From Crossaster papposus (taxonomy: Eukaryota > Echinodermata > Asteroidea > Velatida > Solasteridae), in contig JBAIAA010000531.1 in assembly GCA_037893245.1 (NCBI GenBank), positions 248,001 to 312,000 of the forward strand: DNA of 64,000 nucleotides. The letters are read 5' to 3'. The notes under the pieces are model-generated. The model was not told the DNA's origin and did no database searches. It saw nothing but the letters and a program-made list of their open reading frames with translations. Made by a program: the position numbers and the translations under genes. Position 1 is the first letter of the stretch. Each line of letters begins with the position of its first letter. Positions 31,260-43,434 of this stretch are shown here, in pieces.

Positions 31260-32470
31260 CCATCTTACGCATATTTCTGTTTCCCCGTAGTTGGGTGAAG
31301 CCACATTGCATAGAATCACAACAAGTGTTCGTTCTCCTTTTTCACCTTCAATACAAAAATTGCGATAAAGTTGGAACTGAAAAATACTCTTCGGGGAAAA
31401 AATAGGCCTTTTAATCCCTAGTTCATCTCGAGGCTACTATGGCAGCTCAACAACTGCCAATGCTTAATTTTAAGCAATTTTGTTCGTGTCTCGTGAATAA
31501 ACATTTTCCCATTTTAAACAAATTCAACAGTGAAAATGTATTATAAGGCCTTTGTTCAAGCAATAATTGTAATAAAATAAAGAAATATTGGGGGGTGTTA
31601 AGGGGGTACACTCGGTAGCGCGCCGTTGTGTGAGAGTAAGTAGTCCGAGGGCTTGCCCCTCATGTATTATTCTTAACATTAACAATAACAGAGATAAGCC
31701 CCTTCAATCGTCGCAGGAATTACTTTCTTGCCTGAGCTGTCTTTTGAGAGCACAACATAATGAAACATTTTCTTTTCCCCGTGCGCTGTACCCAGCACGA
31801 TATGAGACCGAGGGACTTCCCCCTTAGTCCCCCATACCTATACACTACCTAGACTATTGTTACCTAACGCACCCCCACCCCCCAAAAAACCAAAAAAAAA
31901 TGCAACTTTCCGCCAGCACAATGACCACCACAAAGGAGGGGGGGGGGGGGGGGGGGGGGAGGTCTCTCGTCCCATATATTGCTTCATACGTTTTGTGCAT
32001 TGCTTTTCTTCATTGTGTTGGTTGTTTGCTTTTTAGCGTCACCACTGTTGTGCTGCTCCCCCCCCCCCCCCCCCCCCCCTCTCTGCCGTTTGGGTCTGTC
32101 GATAATAAGAATAAGCTTATATAAGAATAATAGAATACTAAAACGGTTTGTACGTCAGAATAAATTTATGTTTGTGAAGTTACAGCCTACAGTCCGTACC
32201 CATGTGCAACTTTAATCGGTCATTGAGAAAATGGACCCAAAAATATTCGAGGGATTGACACTCGAACCAATATTGTTCTATAGAACCTTACCTTCAAATT
32301 ATAACTAGAAACGGAACTTTAACATGAATTTTAAATGAAAACCAAGATAAACACCCATGCATGGTACCCCATTATATACCTGTAATGGAAGGAAGATAGA
32401 TACTTCATTGTATACGGTGTCAGCAGCTTCTTGTTTGCCGAAACAATAATAGTCCTGGGATAATACCTAA
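31260..32470. other. Intergenic stretch with paired G and C homopolymers
   Basis: It holds a G22 run at 31938-31959 and a C22 run at 32058-32079, about 100 bp apart and able to pair. No gene recognised. Confidence 0.6.
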
Positions 32471-32484
32471 TTTTGTTTGGTTGA

Positions 32485-32690
32485 TCTCACACAAATTGCA
32501 ATAGAATATTTCGCACCACAGTGCACTTCTATATCAGGTCCCTAGAATGACATACTAATTATGCAATTTAGTCATATTTCCATCACTTGGATTTTTAGAG
32601 ATTTTTAGTATGTCATTATAGGGACCTTATAGAAGTGCACTGTGGTGAAAAAAATTATATTGCAATTTGTGTGAGGTCAAAACTTATTTT
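32485..32690. mobile_element. Short inverted-repeat element
   Basis: Arms 32485-32562 and 32605-32685 pair: CACACAAATTGCAATA with TATTGCAATTTGTGTG, and CACAGTGCACTTCTATA with TATAGAAGTGCACTGTG. The right half is repeated at 20400-20545. Confidence 0.85.
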
Positions 32691-32816
32691 CCCTGGATCA
32701 AAAGCACTAAACGAAATCACAATCCACGTGCCAATATAAAACGAAAGTCCACGTTCAATGTAATGAAAATCTTGTATTTAAAGCAACCATCAATAAAACG
32801 CCTCATGAGTCATGAC

Positions 32817-33124
32817 CACTGACCTCTATACATGGACAGATCATCATTGTTTCATTTTGAAGTTGGCATGCGGAGAAGTGCAACATGGCGGACCCACGAC
32901 GTGACTCTGTGAGCCAATGAAATGTCCAGGTGTTTATACGATACGTATTACGTAATGTTTATAAATACAAAATGTACAGAATAAATCCGCTGACCTCCAC
33001 ACCTTTCATTGGCTCACAGCAGTGACGTCTCGGGTCCGCCATGTTGCACTTCCAGTTCGCGCCGACTTCAAGTGTTAGCACAGCAGAATATGGACAATGG
33101 TCCGTCCAGGTGTAGAGGTCAGTG
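32817..33124. mobile_element. MITE family B, copy 4 (reverse orientation)
   Basis: The ends are CACTGACCTCTATACATGG and GTGTAGAGGTCAGTG. The flanks GTCATGAC (32809-32816) and GTTATGAC (33125-33132) are an 8-bp duplication with one mismatch. A small internal deletion is present near 33001. Confidence 0.92.
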
Positions 33125-33762
33125 GTTATGACCAGTCTTTTCCTTGTGTACCAGCGCATTCTCACTTAAAACCCAAGAGATGGTCCCAGGAATTTGAAAT
33201 GTGGCGTGAAAGTGAATAATGTAATAGGCGATATTCATTAGTAAAAAATATTCAAACACTGGGCGTGTTTCTAGCTTGGTACCGACACAATGATTGGAGC
33301 AGCCTCGGTATACCGGGTCTATTGTCCACCTTGGCTTTTGATTGGATATTATACGTTGTCGTCTCGACACGTATTTTGAACGGTCTAAAACGAAAGAACA
33401 CTAGTGAGACTCGATTACGAGACTCGGTCGCTGGTATTGGCGGGTTCCGAAGCTATTAGCATATGTAAAATCCAGACTCCCATTGTTAATGGGAATGTGA
33501 ACAAAAAAGATCGAGTACAATGAGACTACAATGTAAGTGCACTGCCAGTGTGGCTTATTGACGGCACCGAACAACGCCACAGTGTGAACTATAGAGTATC
33601 CATTCTTTATGTTCTATTTGGTTGGCACAGTATTCGTTTGTTAACTTGATAATGGACAGCAATTGTGTTTACATGTAATATCATTGTATTGGTAATGACG
33701 AGTTATTGTGTTGGAGTTATTGTGCTGGCAATGATGAGTTTCTGTCTATAAACAAGCCATTC

Positions 33763-34860
33763 TTGATCCAAGACCAAGCTAGCCGTTCATTTGTTCCGCG
33801 GTCCGCCGTCCGTATATATCCGAGCTTATTGAGGGCGCCCTTATTTATCGCCAAATTCGTTCCCCCAGCTTGGTCTTGAAGCAAGAGTCACGTGAACCCG
33901 TAAAATTCCGAGGACATTCCAAGCATAGCTCAAATAGCTACTAGTCCCCGCATGCGCGCTAAGTCGTTTTCGTTAAATGTAGTGTACGATTATTATAGTC
34001 TGGTTCCCAGACCAAATATTTCTGACTATTTGTGATTTTGCATTCATTATTTAGCCGCCAATGTCACGTGACCAAAAACCTGAGGAATTGCTTTAGTTTC
34101 CGAAAATGTTCAAAGTTTTCTGAACATGTTCTATTGACGGCCAGGTATTATCGTTAACGTTTGCGATGTTCGAGTGTTTCCAGGTTTTTATAAAATAAAA
34201 CTCCCATTGTCAAAAGTCAACACCAGACGAAATGACTAATAATATCACAGTCATTGTAGTCAGTGTGCTATTTTTGGTAAGAGCCGTTACAATATGAATT
34301 GTTGCGTCGTCATAGCTACGCTGCTTGTATTGCGTCGTTATCTAATTTTGTCGCCGGCGCGGCGGCTACCTGACATAGGCGTCTAGGCCTAAACAAATTG
34401 TCAGGTCGGGGAACCAGACTACTATTATTATACACGCTGTGTGTTTCCCATAAATTTCACACGGCGCCATTGCACAAAATAATGTAGTTTCTTACACGTC
34501 CGCAAAAGGCAAACAATTTTCGGGTGCATCATATAGTGCCATGGCAGCAAAAAAGTCTTTGCCTTTTGCGGACGTGTAAGAAACCACATTTGTGCCGCGT
34601 GCAATTTATGGGAAACACACACCGTGTATCATAATCGTACACTACGTTAAACGAAAACGACTTAGCGCGCATGCGGGGAAGAGTAGCTATTTGAGCGATG
34701 CTTGGAATGTCCTCGGATTATTACGGGTTCACGTGACTCTTGCTTCAAGACCAAGCTAGGGGAACGAATCTGGCGATAATTAAGGGCGCCCTCAATAAAC
34801 CCAGATATATACGGACGGCGCCGCGGAACAAATGAACGGCTAGCATGGTCTTGGATCAAG
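33763..34860. mobile_element. Fold-back element, long copy, with nested palindrome
   Basis: The left arm (GATCCAAGACCAAGCTAGC, GTTCATTTGTTCCGCGG, TCACGTGAACCCGTAA) is mirrored by the right arm from about 34660. It is the same family as 46131-46707. The middle carries a separate palindrome (34432-34630) and sequence absent from the short copy. Confidence 0.85.
34432..34630. repeat. Nested palindrome
   Basis: GTGTGTTTCCCATAAATT pairs with AATTTATGGGAAACACAC, and TTTCTTACACGTCCGCAAAA with TTTTGCGGACGTGTAAGAAA. It is inserted in the centre of the fold-back element. Confidence 0.85.
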
Positions 34861-35109
34861 ACTACTAGTATTGTCGTGCAGGAACAATATGGATACGTCA
34901 CGACTGGATGTTACCACGCAGTAATGTCCGGGTCCTAGCAATAGTAGTAATTATCAAAAACCGGAAGGCATGATCAGTACGTGTTTATTAAACCATAGAG
35001 CAACAAAACACAACTAACCCCAACTAATTATATGCGTAGGAAACTATGCATGTGCTTTCAAACCAATACAATTTATTTCCTGAAACTGGACTGGGCCTTC
35101 TCAAACATC

Positions 35110-35780
35110 TTCTACAGGCCTAATAGTCAGGTTTCTTATGTATTTTCGTTAAATTTTTGTGTAGATTTGCTAAACTATACATTTTTGGAAACGTTAGGAT
35201 ATACTAACATGAAAACCAATGTTTACATTTGCTCTTAAGTTTTTTATGGCGGCCATCTTGGATTTTTTTAATAGCATTTTGATGACGTCATGATGATGTC
35301 ACACATTTTTCACAATTGTGTGCATATTATGTCTGTGACCCAATAAACATATTACAAATGAATTTTGAATTGATTATGTTCTGTTGATTAGATATGGCTT
35401 AAAGGTCAAGAAATCATATAAAATCATAAAAAAATCATTAAAAATCACACGATGACGTCATCATGATGTCACTTCAATTTATATCTATAACACATCTCGC
35501 CATACCTGCATACCAAGTTTGCACCCAATCGGACTTATACTTCCAGAGATACAGGGCATTGAAAAAAATGGACCTTTAATGTGACACCCAAAGACTTTTC
35601 ATGTGTCACGTCACATTAAAGAACCACTTTTTTCAAAAGAACCTAAAAACAAATGTAAACATTGGTTTTCCTGTTGAGTATATCCTAACGTTTCCAAAAA
35701 TGTATAGTTTAGCAAATCTACAAAAAAAGTGAACGAAACTTTCATGATATGTACTCCACATTATGAACCTGACTATAAAG
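35110..35780. mobile_element. Inverted-repeat element, about 670 bp
   Basis: Arms of about 130 bp pair: TTGCTAAACTATACATTTTT with AAAAATGTATAGTTTAGCAA, and GGAAACGTTAGGATATAC with GTATATCCTAACGTTTCC. The centre has CATGATGACGTCA-type words. Non-coding. Confidence 0.8.
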
Positions 35781-36281
35781 TATAAGCAGAGTTGTGTAAT
35801 AGTACAATTTTGGGAGCAGGAGTGGCGGAAACTTTTCAAAGTAGTTGTTGTTTGTTTGTTTGTTTGGTTTTTTTTTTTTTTTGGTTTTTTTTTTTTGGGG
35901 GGGGGGCTCATTAGTAGTGCATGCTGTGCATACCTATGTGGAGATAACTAGGAGAGGCTACGTCCCTGACACTTGTTGTATGTCCAACAATAGAGTTATA
36001 TTACTAGAATATAACTCTATGTGTCCAACAGAATGTCCGGCAACAAAAATAGCTCGGACGCACTGCAAACAAGGCAACAATTCAAATTATTATATTATTA
36101 TTATTATTATTAACTTATATTGCGCAAATTCCATAAAAAGATGTTCAAATGCGCATTACAAATATACAAATTTAAAAATTACACATTAACATGACAAAAA
36201 CATTAATCACATAATTTGCAGCAAACTAAGATGCCATAACACCCAGCATGATTTTAGTCCAACTCATCCAAAAGGACAGTA

Positions 36282-38439
36282 TCAATAAAATGCCATACTA
36301 AAAAGATGTGTTTTAAGTGATTTTTTAAAAACAGCAAGATTTGTCGACTTCTGAATATTTAATGGTAGAGCATTCCATAATTTGGGTGCAGCATACTCAA
36401 AAGCCCTATCACCGAGCGTGATTTTAGTCCGACACACCGGGTAACTAAGGAGCATATCATCCATGGAACTTCTAAGATTGTAATAAGAAGATGCCTTTTT
36501 TTTGATAAGTTGGCATAAGTATGCTGGAGCAAGACCATTTAAAATTGTATAAGTTATTAACAAAATTTTAAAATCGATCCTGAACCTAACCGGAAGCCAG
36601 TGTAAATTGATAAACAAGGGTGTAATGTGACAGTACTTTAAAGCATTACAAACCAATCTACCACAAGAATTTTAAACACGTTGCAGCTGGTTAATTTGAA
36701 TATCAGGCAATCCATAAAGGAGACTATTACAATAATCTAATCGGCTGGAAATGAATGAATGAATTAAAGTTTCGGTGCATTGCCTGGATAGGTACTTCCT
36801 GATAGGCCTACGTCTAATATTATGTAAGTAATAAAAAGCAGTAGCACAAGTTTTTGTTATATGAGTAGCCATTGTCATGTTAGCATCAAACCAGGCACCG
36901 AGATTCCTTACAATGGGGGTAGTGGAAACCCTGGATGCTCCGATATTGATACCATCAATACTAACCTTAGCTAGTTGTTGATGAGTACCTAAGATAATGA
37001 ATTCAGTTTTACCGTCATTTAGCATCAGCCCATTGCCAAGCATCCATTTGCGTACGACATGTATACAGCCCTCCATTGCAAAAAGTGCCGACGCCTGGTT
37101 TGATGCAACATTTGGGCAAAACGAAAGATAAAGTTGCGTGTCATTAGCATAGCAATGAACATTTGGGAGTTGAGTTTCAACTATTTCGAACAAACTACTA
37201 GTGATAAAATGAACAACAAGGGACCTAAACCTGTGGTACACCACCGTCGAGGTCACATTTTTGAGACAATTTACCACGAATGGAGACCTGTTGAGATCTA
37301 TTAGACAAATAAGATATAAACCAAAGAAGAGCAGTCCCACCAATGCCAAACTTAGAATGGAGTGTGTTCAATAAAGTTTGCTGATTCAAAGTATCAAAAG
37401 CTGAACTTAAATCAAGTAAAACTAATAATGTAACATGTTGTTTATTCATAGCCATTAACAGATCATTTTTAACATTTAATAGAAGAGCAGTTTCAGTACT
37501 GTGACACTTACGATAAGCCGATTGTGCAATAGGATATAAACCGTTCAAGGATAAATGTGACTGTAGTTGAAGTGACACAGCTTTCTCCACCAGTTTAGAG
37601 ATAAATTGCAGATTACTGACAGGCCTAAAAATTTTAAAATGTAAGTCAAGAACAGTTTTTTTTAACAAAGGTAAAACCACTGCTGATTTCCAGCATGCTG
37701 GAAAGTGACCAATGTGCAAGGATGAATTTACTAAACTAGTTACCACAGGCAAAAGTACGTCCAAGGACCCAGTAAGTAACTTCATAGGAATAGGGTCAAG
37801 GATGCAGCATTTCTTACTTGAGCCTAAAATTAGCTTACAAACATCGTCTTCAGAAAGTTGCCTAAAATCATATATTCTATCAGCATCATCAACTAATGAA
37901 AGTATGGGAACAGTTATCTGAGGTGAGCAGATGTCATTACGCAATCTTAACCTAATATTTGATATTTTATTAACAAAGAATTTGCCCATCTCATTTGCGA
38001 GAGTTATGTCGTCCGTGTGTAAAGGCAGCAAGAAAGACTTGTTAAGATTTAGCAGAGACCTGCTCAGCCTAAACAATTTCTGCTGATCATGACTATTTTC
38101 GCTAATCAGGTTAGAATAATAAACCCGACGTGCCCTATTCATCAAAAAGATGACATTATTTGTATTCAACTTAAACAAGTCTAAATCGTGCTGAAGCCCA
38201 GTTGTTCTCCATCTACGTTCGCATTTCCTACGCAACTTTTTGGCCGTTCTGATATCATTATTGAACCATGGAACGCAAGGCCGAGCAGTGATAGGTGCGT
38301 GGTGATGAACAACAGAACTAAGAATGCTATTATATGAAGTGGCAAAATGATCAAGATCATCAGAATTGCGCAGTACTAAATCTGCATTACACAAATCAGA
38401 TGAAAAAAATGTCCCTTTTGAACACTTCCATATCAACAT
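36282..38439 (-). pseudogene. Reverse transcriptase of the CR1/L2-like element, frameshifted
   Basis: The first part (38439-37225) has LVEKAVSLQLQSHL, LLVLLDLSSAFDTLNQ and LDGGVPQ. It continues in another frame (about 37240-36672) with the active-site peptide YANDTQLYLSF, where YADD would be expected, then LMLNDGKTEFIILG. The C-terminal piece (36656-36282) has ITPLFINLHWLPVRFRIDFK and FEYAAPKLWNALP, typical of this group. The D-to-N change and frameshifts indicate loss of activity. Confidence 0.88.
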
Positions 38440-39187
38440 AATTAATCTTTCTGTAAGATACCTCTTTCACAGATAGATCAAGTCTGTTTAAATTTAGTTT
38501 ACACAAAACTGAATAATGGTCCGAAAATAAGTAATCGGTAACCGGTTTACTTTCAATTATTGAATCTGACTTACGAGTAATAATTAAGTCTAATGTATGA
38601 CCCAAAACATGAGTAGGTTGATCAACAAACTGTTCAAGATTCAATGATTCTAATAACTCAGAAAAACAGGTCGCATTATAGTTGTCAACATCATCGACAT
38701 GAATGTTAAAATCACCAGTAATTATCAGTGGCGCGGTAGACAGTAAAACAGTTTCTAGGTAGTCGGAAAACTCACGCTCGAAGGTTGGTTGAGTAGGGTG
38801 GTCTATAAATGACGACGACGCGCAGTTGATGAGACCCCGGTCGACCACTACAAGCCATTCGGCGAATTCAAAGGACGTTTTCTCAGCTGCAGCAACCTTT
38901 TTAACCTCCATCGAATCACGTAGAAGGAGGGCAGTACCACCACCACGTCTACTCCCACGTGCATGATCCACGAGCTTGTAACCTGGTGGTGTAGCTTCAG
39001 ATCGATGAGCAGAATCGATGTCCTTTAACCAAGTCTCAGTCAGCCCGAAAATGTCCGCATTGCTGGTGCATACATAATCCACGAAGTCAGCCGATTTAGT
39101 TTTTAATGACCGGACGTTCATCATACAGAACTTTAAATAACATCCAGATGATATCGGAGGGAAGCTCTGTAGAGGAGGTGTAACCAA
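38396..39187 (-). pseudogene. AP-endonuclease domain of the CR1/L2-like element
   Basis: Endonuclease/exonuclease/phosphatase-family motifs are in order: MNVRSLKTKSADF, FGLTETWLKD, GGGTALLLRD, ITGDFNIHVDD, HTLDLIITR and LFSDHYSVLCKL. The catalytic N, E, D and H positions are all visible. The frame is lost at a run of seven T (A7 on the plus strand, 38404-38410), after which the RT part continues in another frame. Confidence 0.9.
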
Positions 39188-39240
39188 TTATAACGGATTC
39201 CCCCCCTCCAAAAAAAAGGGCACAACACCTGCTTTGACCA

Positions 39241-39586
39241 TAAAGGTAGGATATACCATTGGTCATTGCTCGAAATATCATGAATAAGTAGATTTGGGGG
39301 GTTGTATTTTATACATATCGTTTAACTGACCTGTCCGAAGTTTTACAATCATGGATGCCGAGAAAAACACGAAAAACAGCGTTTGTTTTCAACCGGCGTC
39401 GAGCAGTTATCATTATGTTATCTTTGGGTTTTTTCGCGATCGCTGTCCGGCGATTCCTAGGATATCTAGCGCAATCATTTTGCTGAATGCCCAGAATCAT
39501 TATTTACTTTCAAATGAGTGGGATATTTCTTAATAATTCGGTAATCAATATTTTCGATATCTGCAAATGGTGTATACTACCTTTAT
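39241..39586 (+). mobile_element. MITE family A, copy 2
   Basis: The ends are TAAAGGTAGGATATACCATT and AATGGTGTATACTACCTTTA with TA at each edge. It gives the uninterrupted form of the family, including TTTAACTGACCTGTCCGAAG. Confidence 0.88.
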
Positions 39587-39599
39587 TATGTTATCTGAT

Positions 39600-40000
39600 G
39601 TTGATTTGTTGATGCCAATGCAAGTTTCGATTTTATTTAAACCAAAAAGGAAGCTATAAATCCGGATGAACGATAAGCCTGTTAATATAGAGTCATGCAT
39701 GCATCTTGTTTGCGCATGCTCTCCCCTCCCCAATCCCTCATGAATACTGGCCTTCAGTCTTGTTACTATCAGATTTCTTGTTTTAATCAGACAGCCAGAG
39801 GGGTGAACCTCACGGTTTTGTTGGATATACAATCTTTCTATACTTTTTCTACATCATTATAGAAGACCGTACTCTTTAAGAATCTGCGTGATGACCCTGT
39901 CTCATGGTTGAGCAAATTGAGATATCGATTATTTAATAAATATGCTGTGCAACATACTTATTCCTATATTTGGGTATATATATATATATTATTATGCATG
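39600..40000. other. Intergenic stretch without recognised feature
   Basis: Nothing recognised apart from a short (AT)n tract near 39976. Confidence 0.45.
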
Positions 40001-40415
40001 GGCCCTGAAGGACGATGGAAAGAACTTTGAAATCAAATGGGACACTTGTCCAAAGAGCACGACCATACTCTAATGTAAACAAAAGATGCAACTTGTGTAG
40101 GCCCTATAGCAGAGAAATACATAATCATATGCAAGCCCAACATAGGTACACTAAATAAGAGGAAATCGTCTTTAAGTGTAGGCACCGAGACAGGTGCGTG
40201 CTAGGGTCAGTGACGTAACGCGCACAATAAGTTCAACGTATAAACGCGGAGCTCGACCAGGGTTCGATATAACGCGCGCAACACAAGCCTGATTCGATAC
40301 GAAGATGCGTATTCTATGTCATTCTGCTGATGAGTGCCACACGGTACGAAACAGTCTGTCCAGAAATAAATATGCCAAAGTTATTTTAACTCGTATCATA
40401 AATTTATTTCATAAT
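40000..40415 (+). mobile_element. 3' end of the hammerhead-bearing Penelope-like element, copy 2
   Basis: It is homologous to 19125-19565, with small deletions. Residues of the GIY-YIG C-terminus are readable in shifting frames (KNFEIKWD, NKRCNLC, EKYIIICKPN). Unlike copy 1 it retains TGC at the Cys codon. 5'-truncated. Confidence 0.82.
40322..40365 (+). ncRNA. Hammerhead ribozyme (type I), copy 2
   Basis: It has the same architecture as the ribozyme at 19462-19505: TTCTG, CTGATGA, GTGCC-ACAC-GGTAC, GAA, ACA-GTC-TGT, C40360, CAGAA. The only change from copy 1 is in the stem II loop (ACGC to ACAC), so every paired and core base is kept. Confidence 0.9.
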
Positions 40416-40604
40416 TATAGCTCTACAGAGATGTATCGAGCACTTTGGATTTTGATAGATGCCGATTTCATTGGATATTATATATATATATATTTGCTTT
40501 TGTTTAAGTTTATTTGTGTGATTATTTTTACACATCATTACTTCAATAACATGCTCTAAAGCTTATAAGTGAGTGAATAATTATAAGAATTTAAATTTAA
40601 ATGT

Positions 40605-41940
40605 CTACTATTATTATTATTATTATTATTATTGTTAGTTTATTTCCACTTGTTTGCAACCCAAAGGTTGAATTGTATAGTGGTTACATCAATAAAACCT
40701 TAAAAATATTAAAACATTTAAAGATTTACAATAGTCATTTAAAATATGTATCAAACACATCCATCATAAAATTACAATTAATTCAGAAAGTGGGAAAGGA
40801 TAAAACTCTGAAAAACAACAAAATTTGTCTACTAAATTAAAGCCCCTTTTAACAACACAAACATATGTATGATGTGTCTTATATGATTTAGAAAAGAAAA
40901 GAAATTCAAAATTATTATTCCTAAAAATGAATATATTAAAAATGCATGACAACATTGAGCCCTCTTCCTTATACATGTACAGAGAACCAGTTAGTTATTG
41001 GGGGAAAAAGCACTAAATTTTGCAGTAAATTATTTAGCAATCCGGTCAGGTACGGAATAGGACTATTTTGAAATTTGTTAGTAGAACCTTGATACCTTTC
41101 AAATACTCGGGATGATCGTAAAGCCATTGCATGACATCTGTTTGATTTTGGGAACCAATCAGTGAATTTGTTCGATCTGTAAGTTTTTAAAACAAAATTA
41201 GAACACATCTTTTTCCTTTGCTCTATCTAAGTTTACAAATCCAAAAATCGGGCATGTTCATAATTACGATAATTACTACCGAGCAGGATGCGACAAATTC
41301 GTTTTTGAATTAATTCCAAGTGGTTAGACTGTGCTAATGTCAATGACGAATGCCAAACAGGGGTAGCATATTCCGTTACTGGTCGAATATAACCCTTATA
41401 CACAACAAACAACTCATTCATAGTTAATCCAGCTGTCTTGAGTTTACGAAGAATGAACAATTCTCGATTAGCCTTATTTATGATGTCAGCCATGTGACCG
41501 TCCCATTTTAGGTTGCTCTGAAGGGTGACACTGGGTAATTGTGTATCAGAAATCATACAAATTTTCGGGATGTTCTTTCTGCCAAAATATACCTGTAAAG
41601 TTTGACATTTAGCAGGATTTAAGGAAAACCCATTATTCTTCGACCAATCGTTCAAATTATTAAGGTCGAGTTTAATTTTACTCTCCTTGTTAAATAATCG
41701 AGTTTCTCCCAAGGTCATGTCATCAACATACTGTATTTCCAACATCTATTATAACTCGTGTCAAGAGCACTGTTTATGCAGGCTAGTTACTGGACCAAGT
41801 TTGGTGCCTTGAGGAATCCCCCCAGATAGGGTTTGCCAGTAAGAAAACAGCACTGAACTGAAGGAGAAACCCCAAACTCAAGGAGTCTGTTTACGGCAAC
41901 CTTGTGATCAATGGTGTCAAATGCCTAAAGTTAAACCTAA
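40605..41940 (-). mobile_element. Non-LTR retrotransposon, 5'-truncated and degraded
   Basis: RT sequence runs leftward and the element ends in an ATT trinucleotide tail (40608-40634). Beyond the open segment the frame is lost near 41750-41940, where SGGIPQGTKLGP is readable, and again left of 41230. Confidence 0.82.
41233..41745 (-). pseudogene. Reverse transcriptase C-terminal fragment
   Basis: It has IQYVDDMTLGE (active site), LDLNNLNDWSKNNGFSLNPA, LGVT-region equivalents, then RELFILRKLKTAGLTMNEL and VYKGYIRPVTEYATPVWHSS. This is the thumb and post-RT region of a non-LTR element. The left end is truncated by a stop; it is not a complete enzyme. Confidence 0.88.
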
Positions 41941-42429
41941 AGTTGCGCGTATTTACCTTGTCTCCAGATATCATGCATCAAGTATAGGCCTTAATGTAGT
42001 CTAGCCAATTATTCAGTATAGATGAGCTTCAAATTCACAAAGTTGCTTACTATAATCACATTTACCCTATTTAAGCCGTATGGAAAAAGTATATGTTAAC
42101 AATGATAGCATTGTGGTATTCAGCCCAGCAAACAAAAACGTGGAAAAATAGTTGTTCGTAAATTGGGCTAAAAAGTAGGTGAAGGGTTTAGTTGCCTCAG
42201 CTAGTAATTATAACCGCATGGGAGACTTTGAAATCAAGGAAATCCCAAAAATTATCAATAAGAAATCATTTTGACGTTGACATAATTCCTATTCATTGTA
42301 AGCATGGAGGAAGGAAAATTCCTTCCTCCATCTTGTAGCAACACTAAGGTGAAGGTGAATATTCTGTGTCGAGTTACATCCGTCGCAAAGTCCGTCACTT
42401 AAGCGAAAATATCATAGCCGATTACGAAA

Positions 42430-42665
42430 GTTCAGCTGATCGTGAATTAATGCACTAACGATCCCACGCGAAAGTCAACGATCACGTGAACTTGATCTAC
42501 CTTCATCGATCGCAACTAAGCCCATCACCGATTGCAAAAGTTTATCACTGATCGCAATAGTCCATCACCGATCACAAACGTTCATCATCGATCGCCAAAG
42601 TACATCACCGATCGCAAAAGTCTATCGCTGATCGCAAAAGTCAACTTAACCGGTCTCAAAAGTTG
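42430..42665. repeat. CGATCGCAAAAG minisatellite
   Basis: About ten degenerate units of roughly 20-22 bp follow the pattern ATCACCGATCGCAAAAGT. Non-coding. Confidence 0.8.
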
Positions 42666-42669
42666 ATCA

Positions 42670-43430
42670 CCTATATCACGAACTGAAAAAAGCCGATTGG
42701 ATACATCACCGATTCGATGACCAAGTTAAATGTCTCTTTGGCGTTCCATAGTGTAAAGCCCAGCTAGATCAGCTAGCTGCATGCTTAGCGCATGCGCTAT
42801 GCATCAATTGTAGTGTTTGTGTAACTCGCTAAATTTGTGTGGTCTTGATCTTGATGAAGTCTTCTTTTCAGTTTCATTCAAGGTAGGTGAATGTTGGGCG
42901 CGATTGTGTGTCATTTACCAATGTGTAAATGAAGCGGACTAAAATTAGATGAATATTTACGTTTGTGTTTTTTGTGATTTCGCCGCGCTGATCATGATCA
43001 CGACCGCGAACAACACCTGACAAATTTGGCATGCGTTTAGCAGGTTTAGTACAACTTGCAGTGATTAGTCAAGCCGCGTGGGTGTAGCAAAGGCGTGTTC
43101 GCCGACCTACATCTCTATTTCTCTATTATTTCTCTATTTTATTTATCGGGAAACATCAACAAATGCACAGACCAAAATTACAAAGAAAACATAAAATTAA
43201 AGCATTAGATGCATTGTACAAAACATAATAAAATAACCAAGACAAAGACAAAATGCCATTCAGCTCCCGAAGGATTACCCAAAAGAAACATTGTTCCTGT
43301 CGAGGGGTTCTCCAAGCTGAATGGGATACTACAAGAAACAATTATATAACGATTGTAATTATTATTCTTAAAAGAAAAGTGAAATTAAATTAAATAATAC
43401 GTTAGATAAAGTTCAGACCAAGTAAAGGTA
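42670..43430. other. Intergenic stretch without recognised feature
   Basis: No gene or clear repeat boundary was recognised. Confidence 0.45.
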
Positions 43431-43434
43431 AATA

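Larger units (their letters stand above)
36085..39195 (-). mobile_element. CR1/L2-like non-LTR retrotransposon, inactive
   Basis: It runs leftward with an endonuclease, then a reverse transcriptase, then a C-terminal segment, and ends in a TTA/TAA trinucleotide tail (36090-36115) typical of these elements. The frame is broken in at least three places (about 38400, 37230-37250, 36665). The 5' end abuts MITE A at 39241, so the element is probably 5'-truncated. Confidence 0.88.

Noticed and set aside
42430..42665. Possible CRISPR-like array
   Set aside because: Units are degenerate head-to-tail repeats without distinct spacers, and this is animal DNA.
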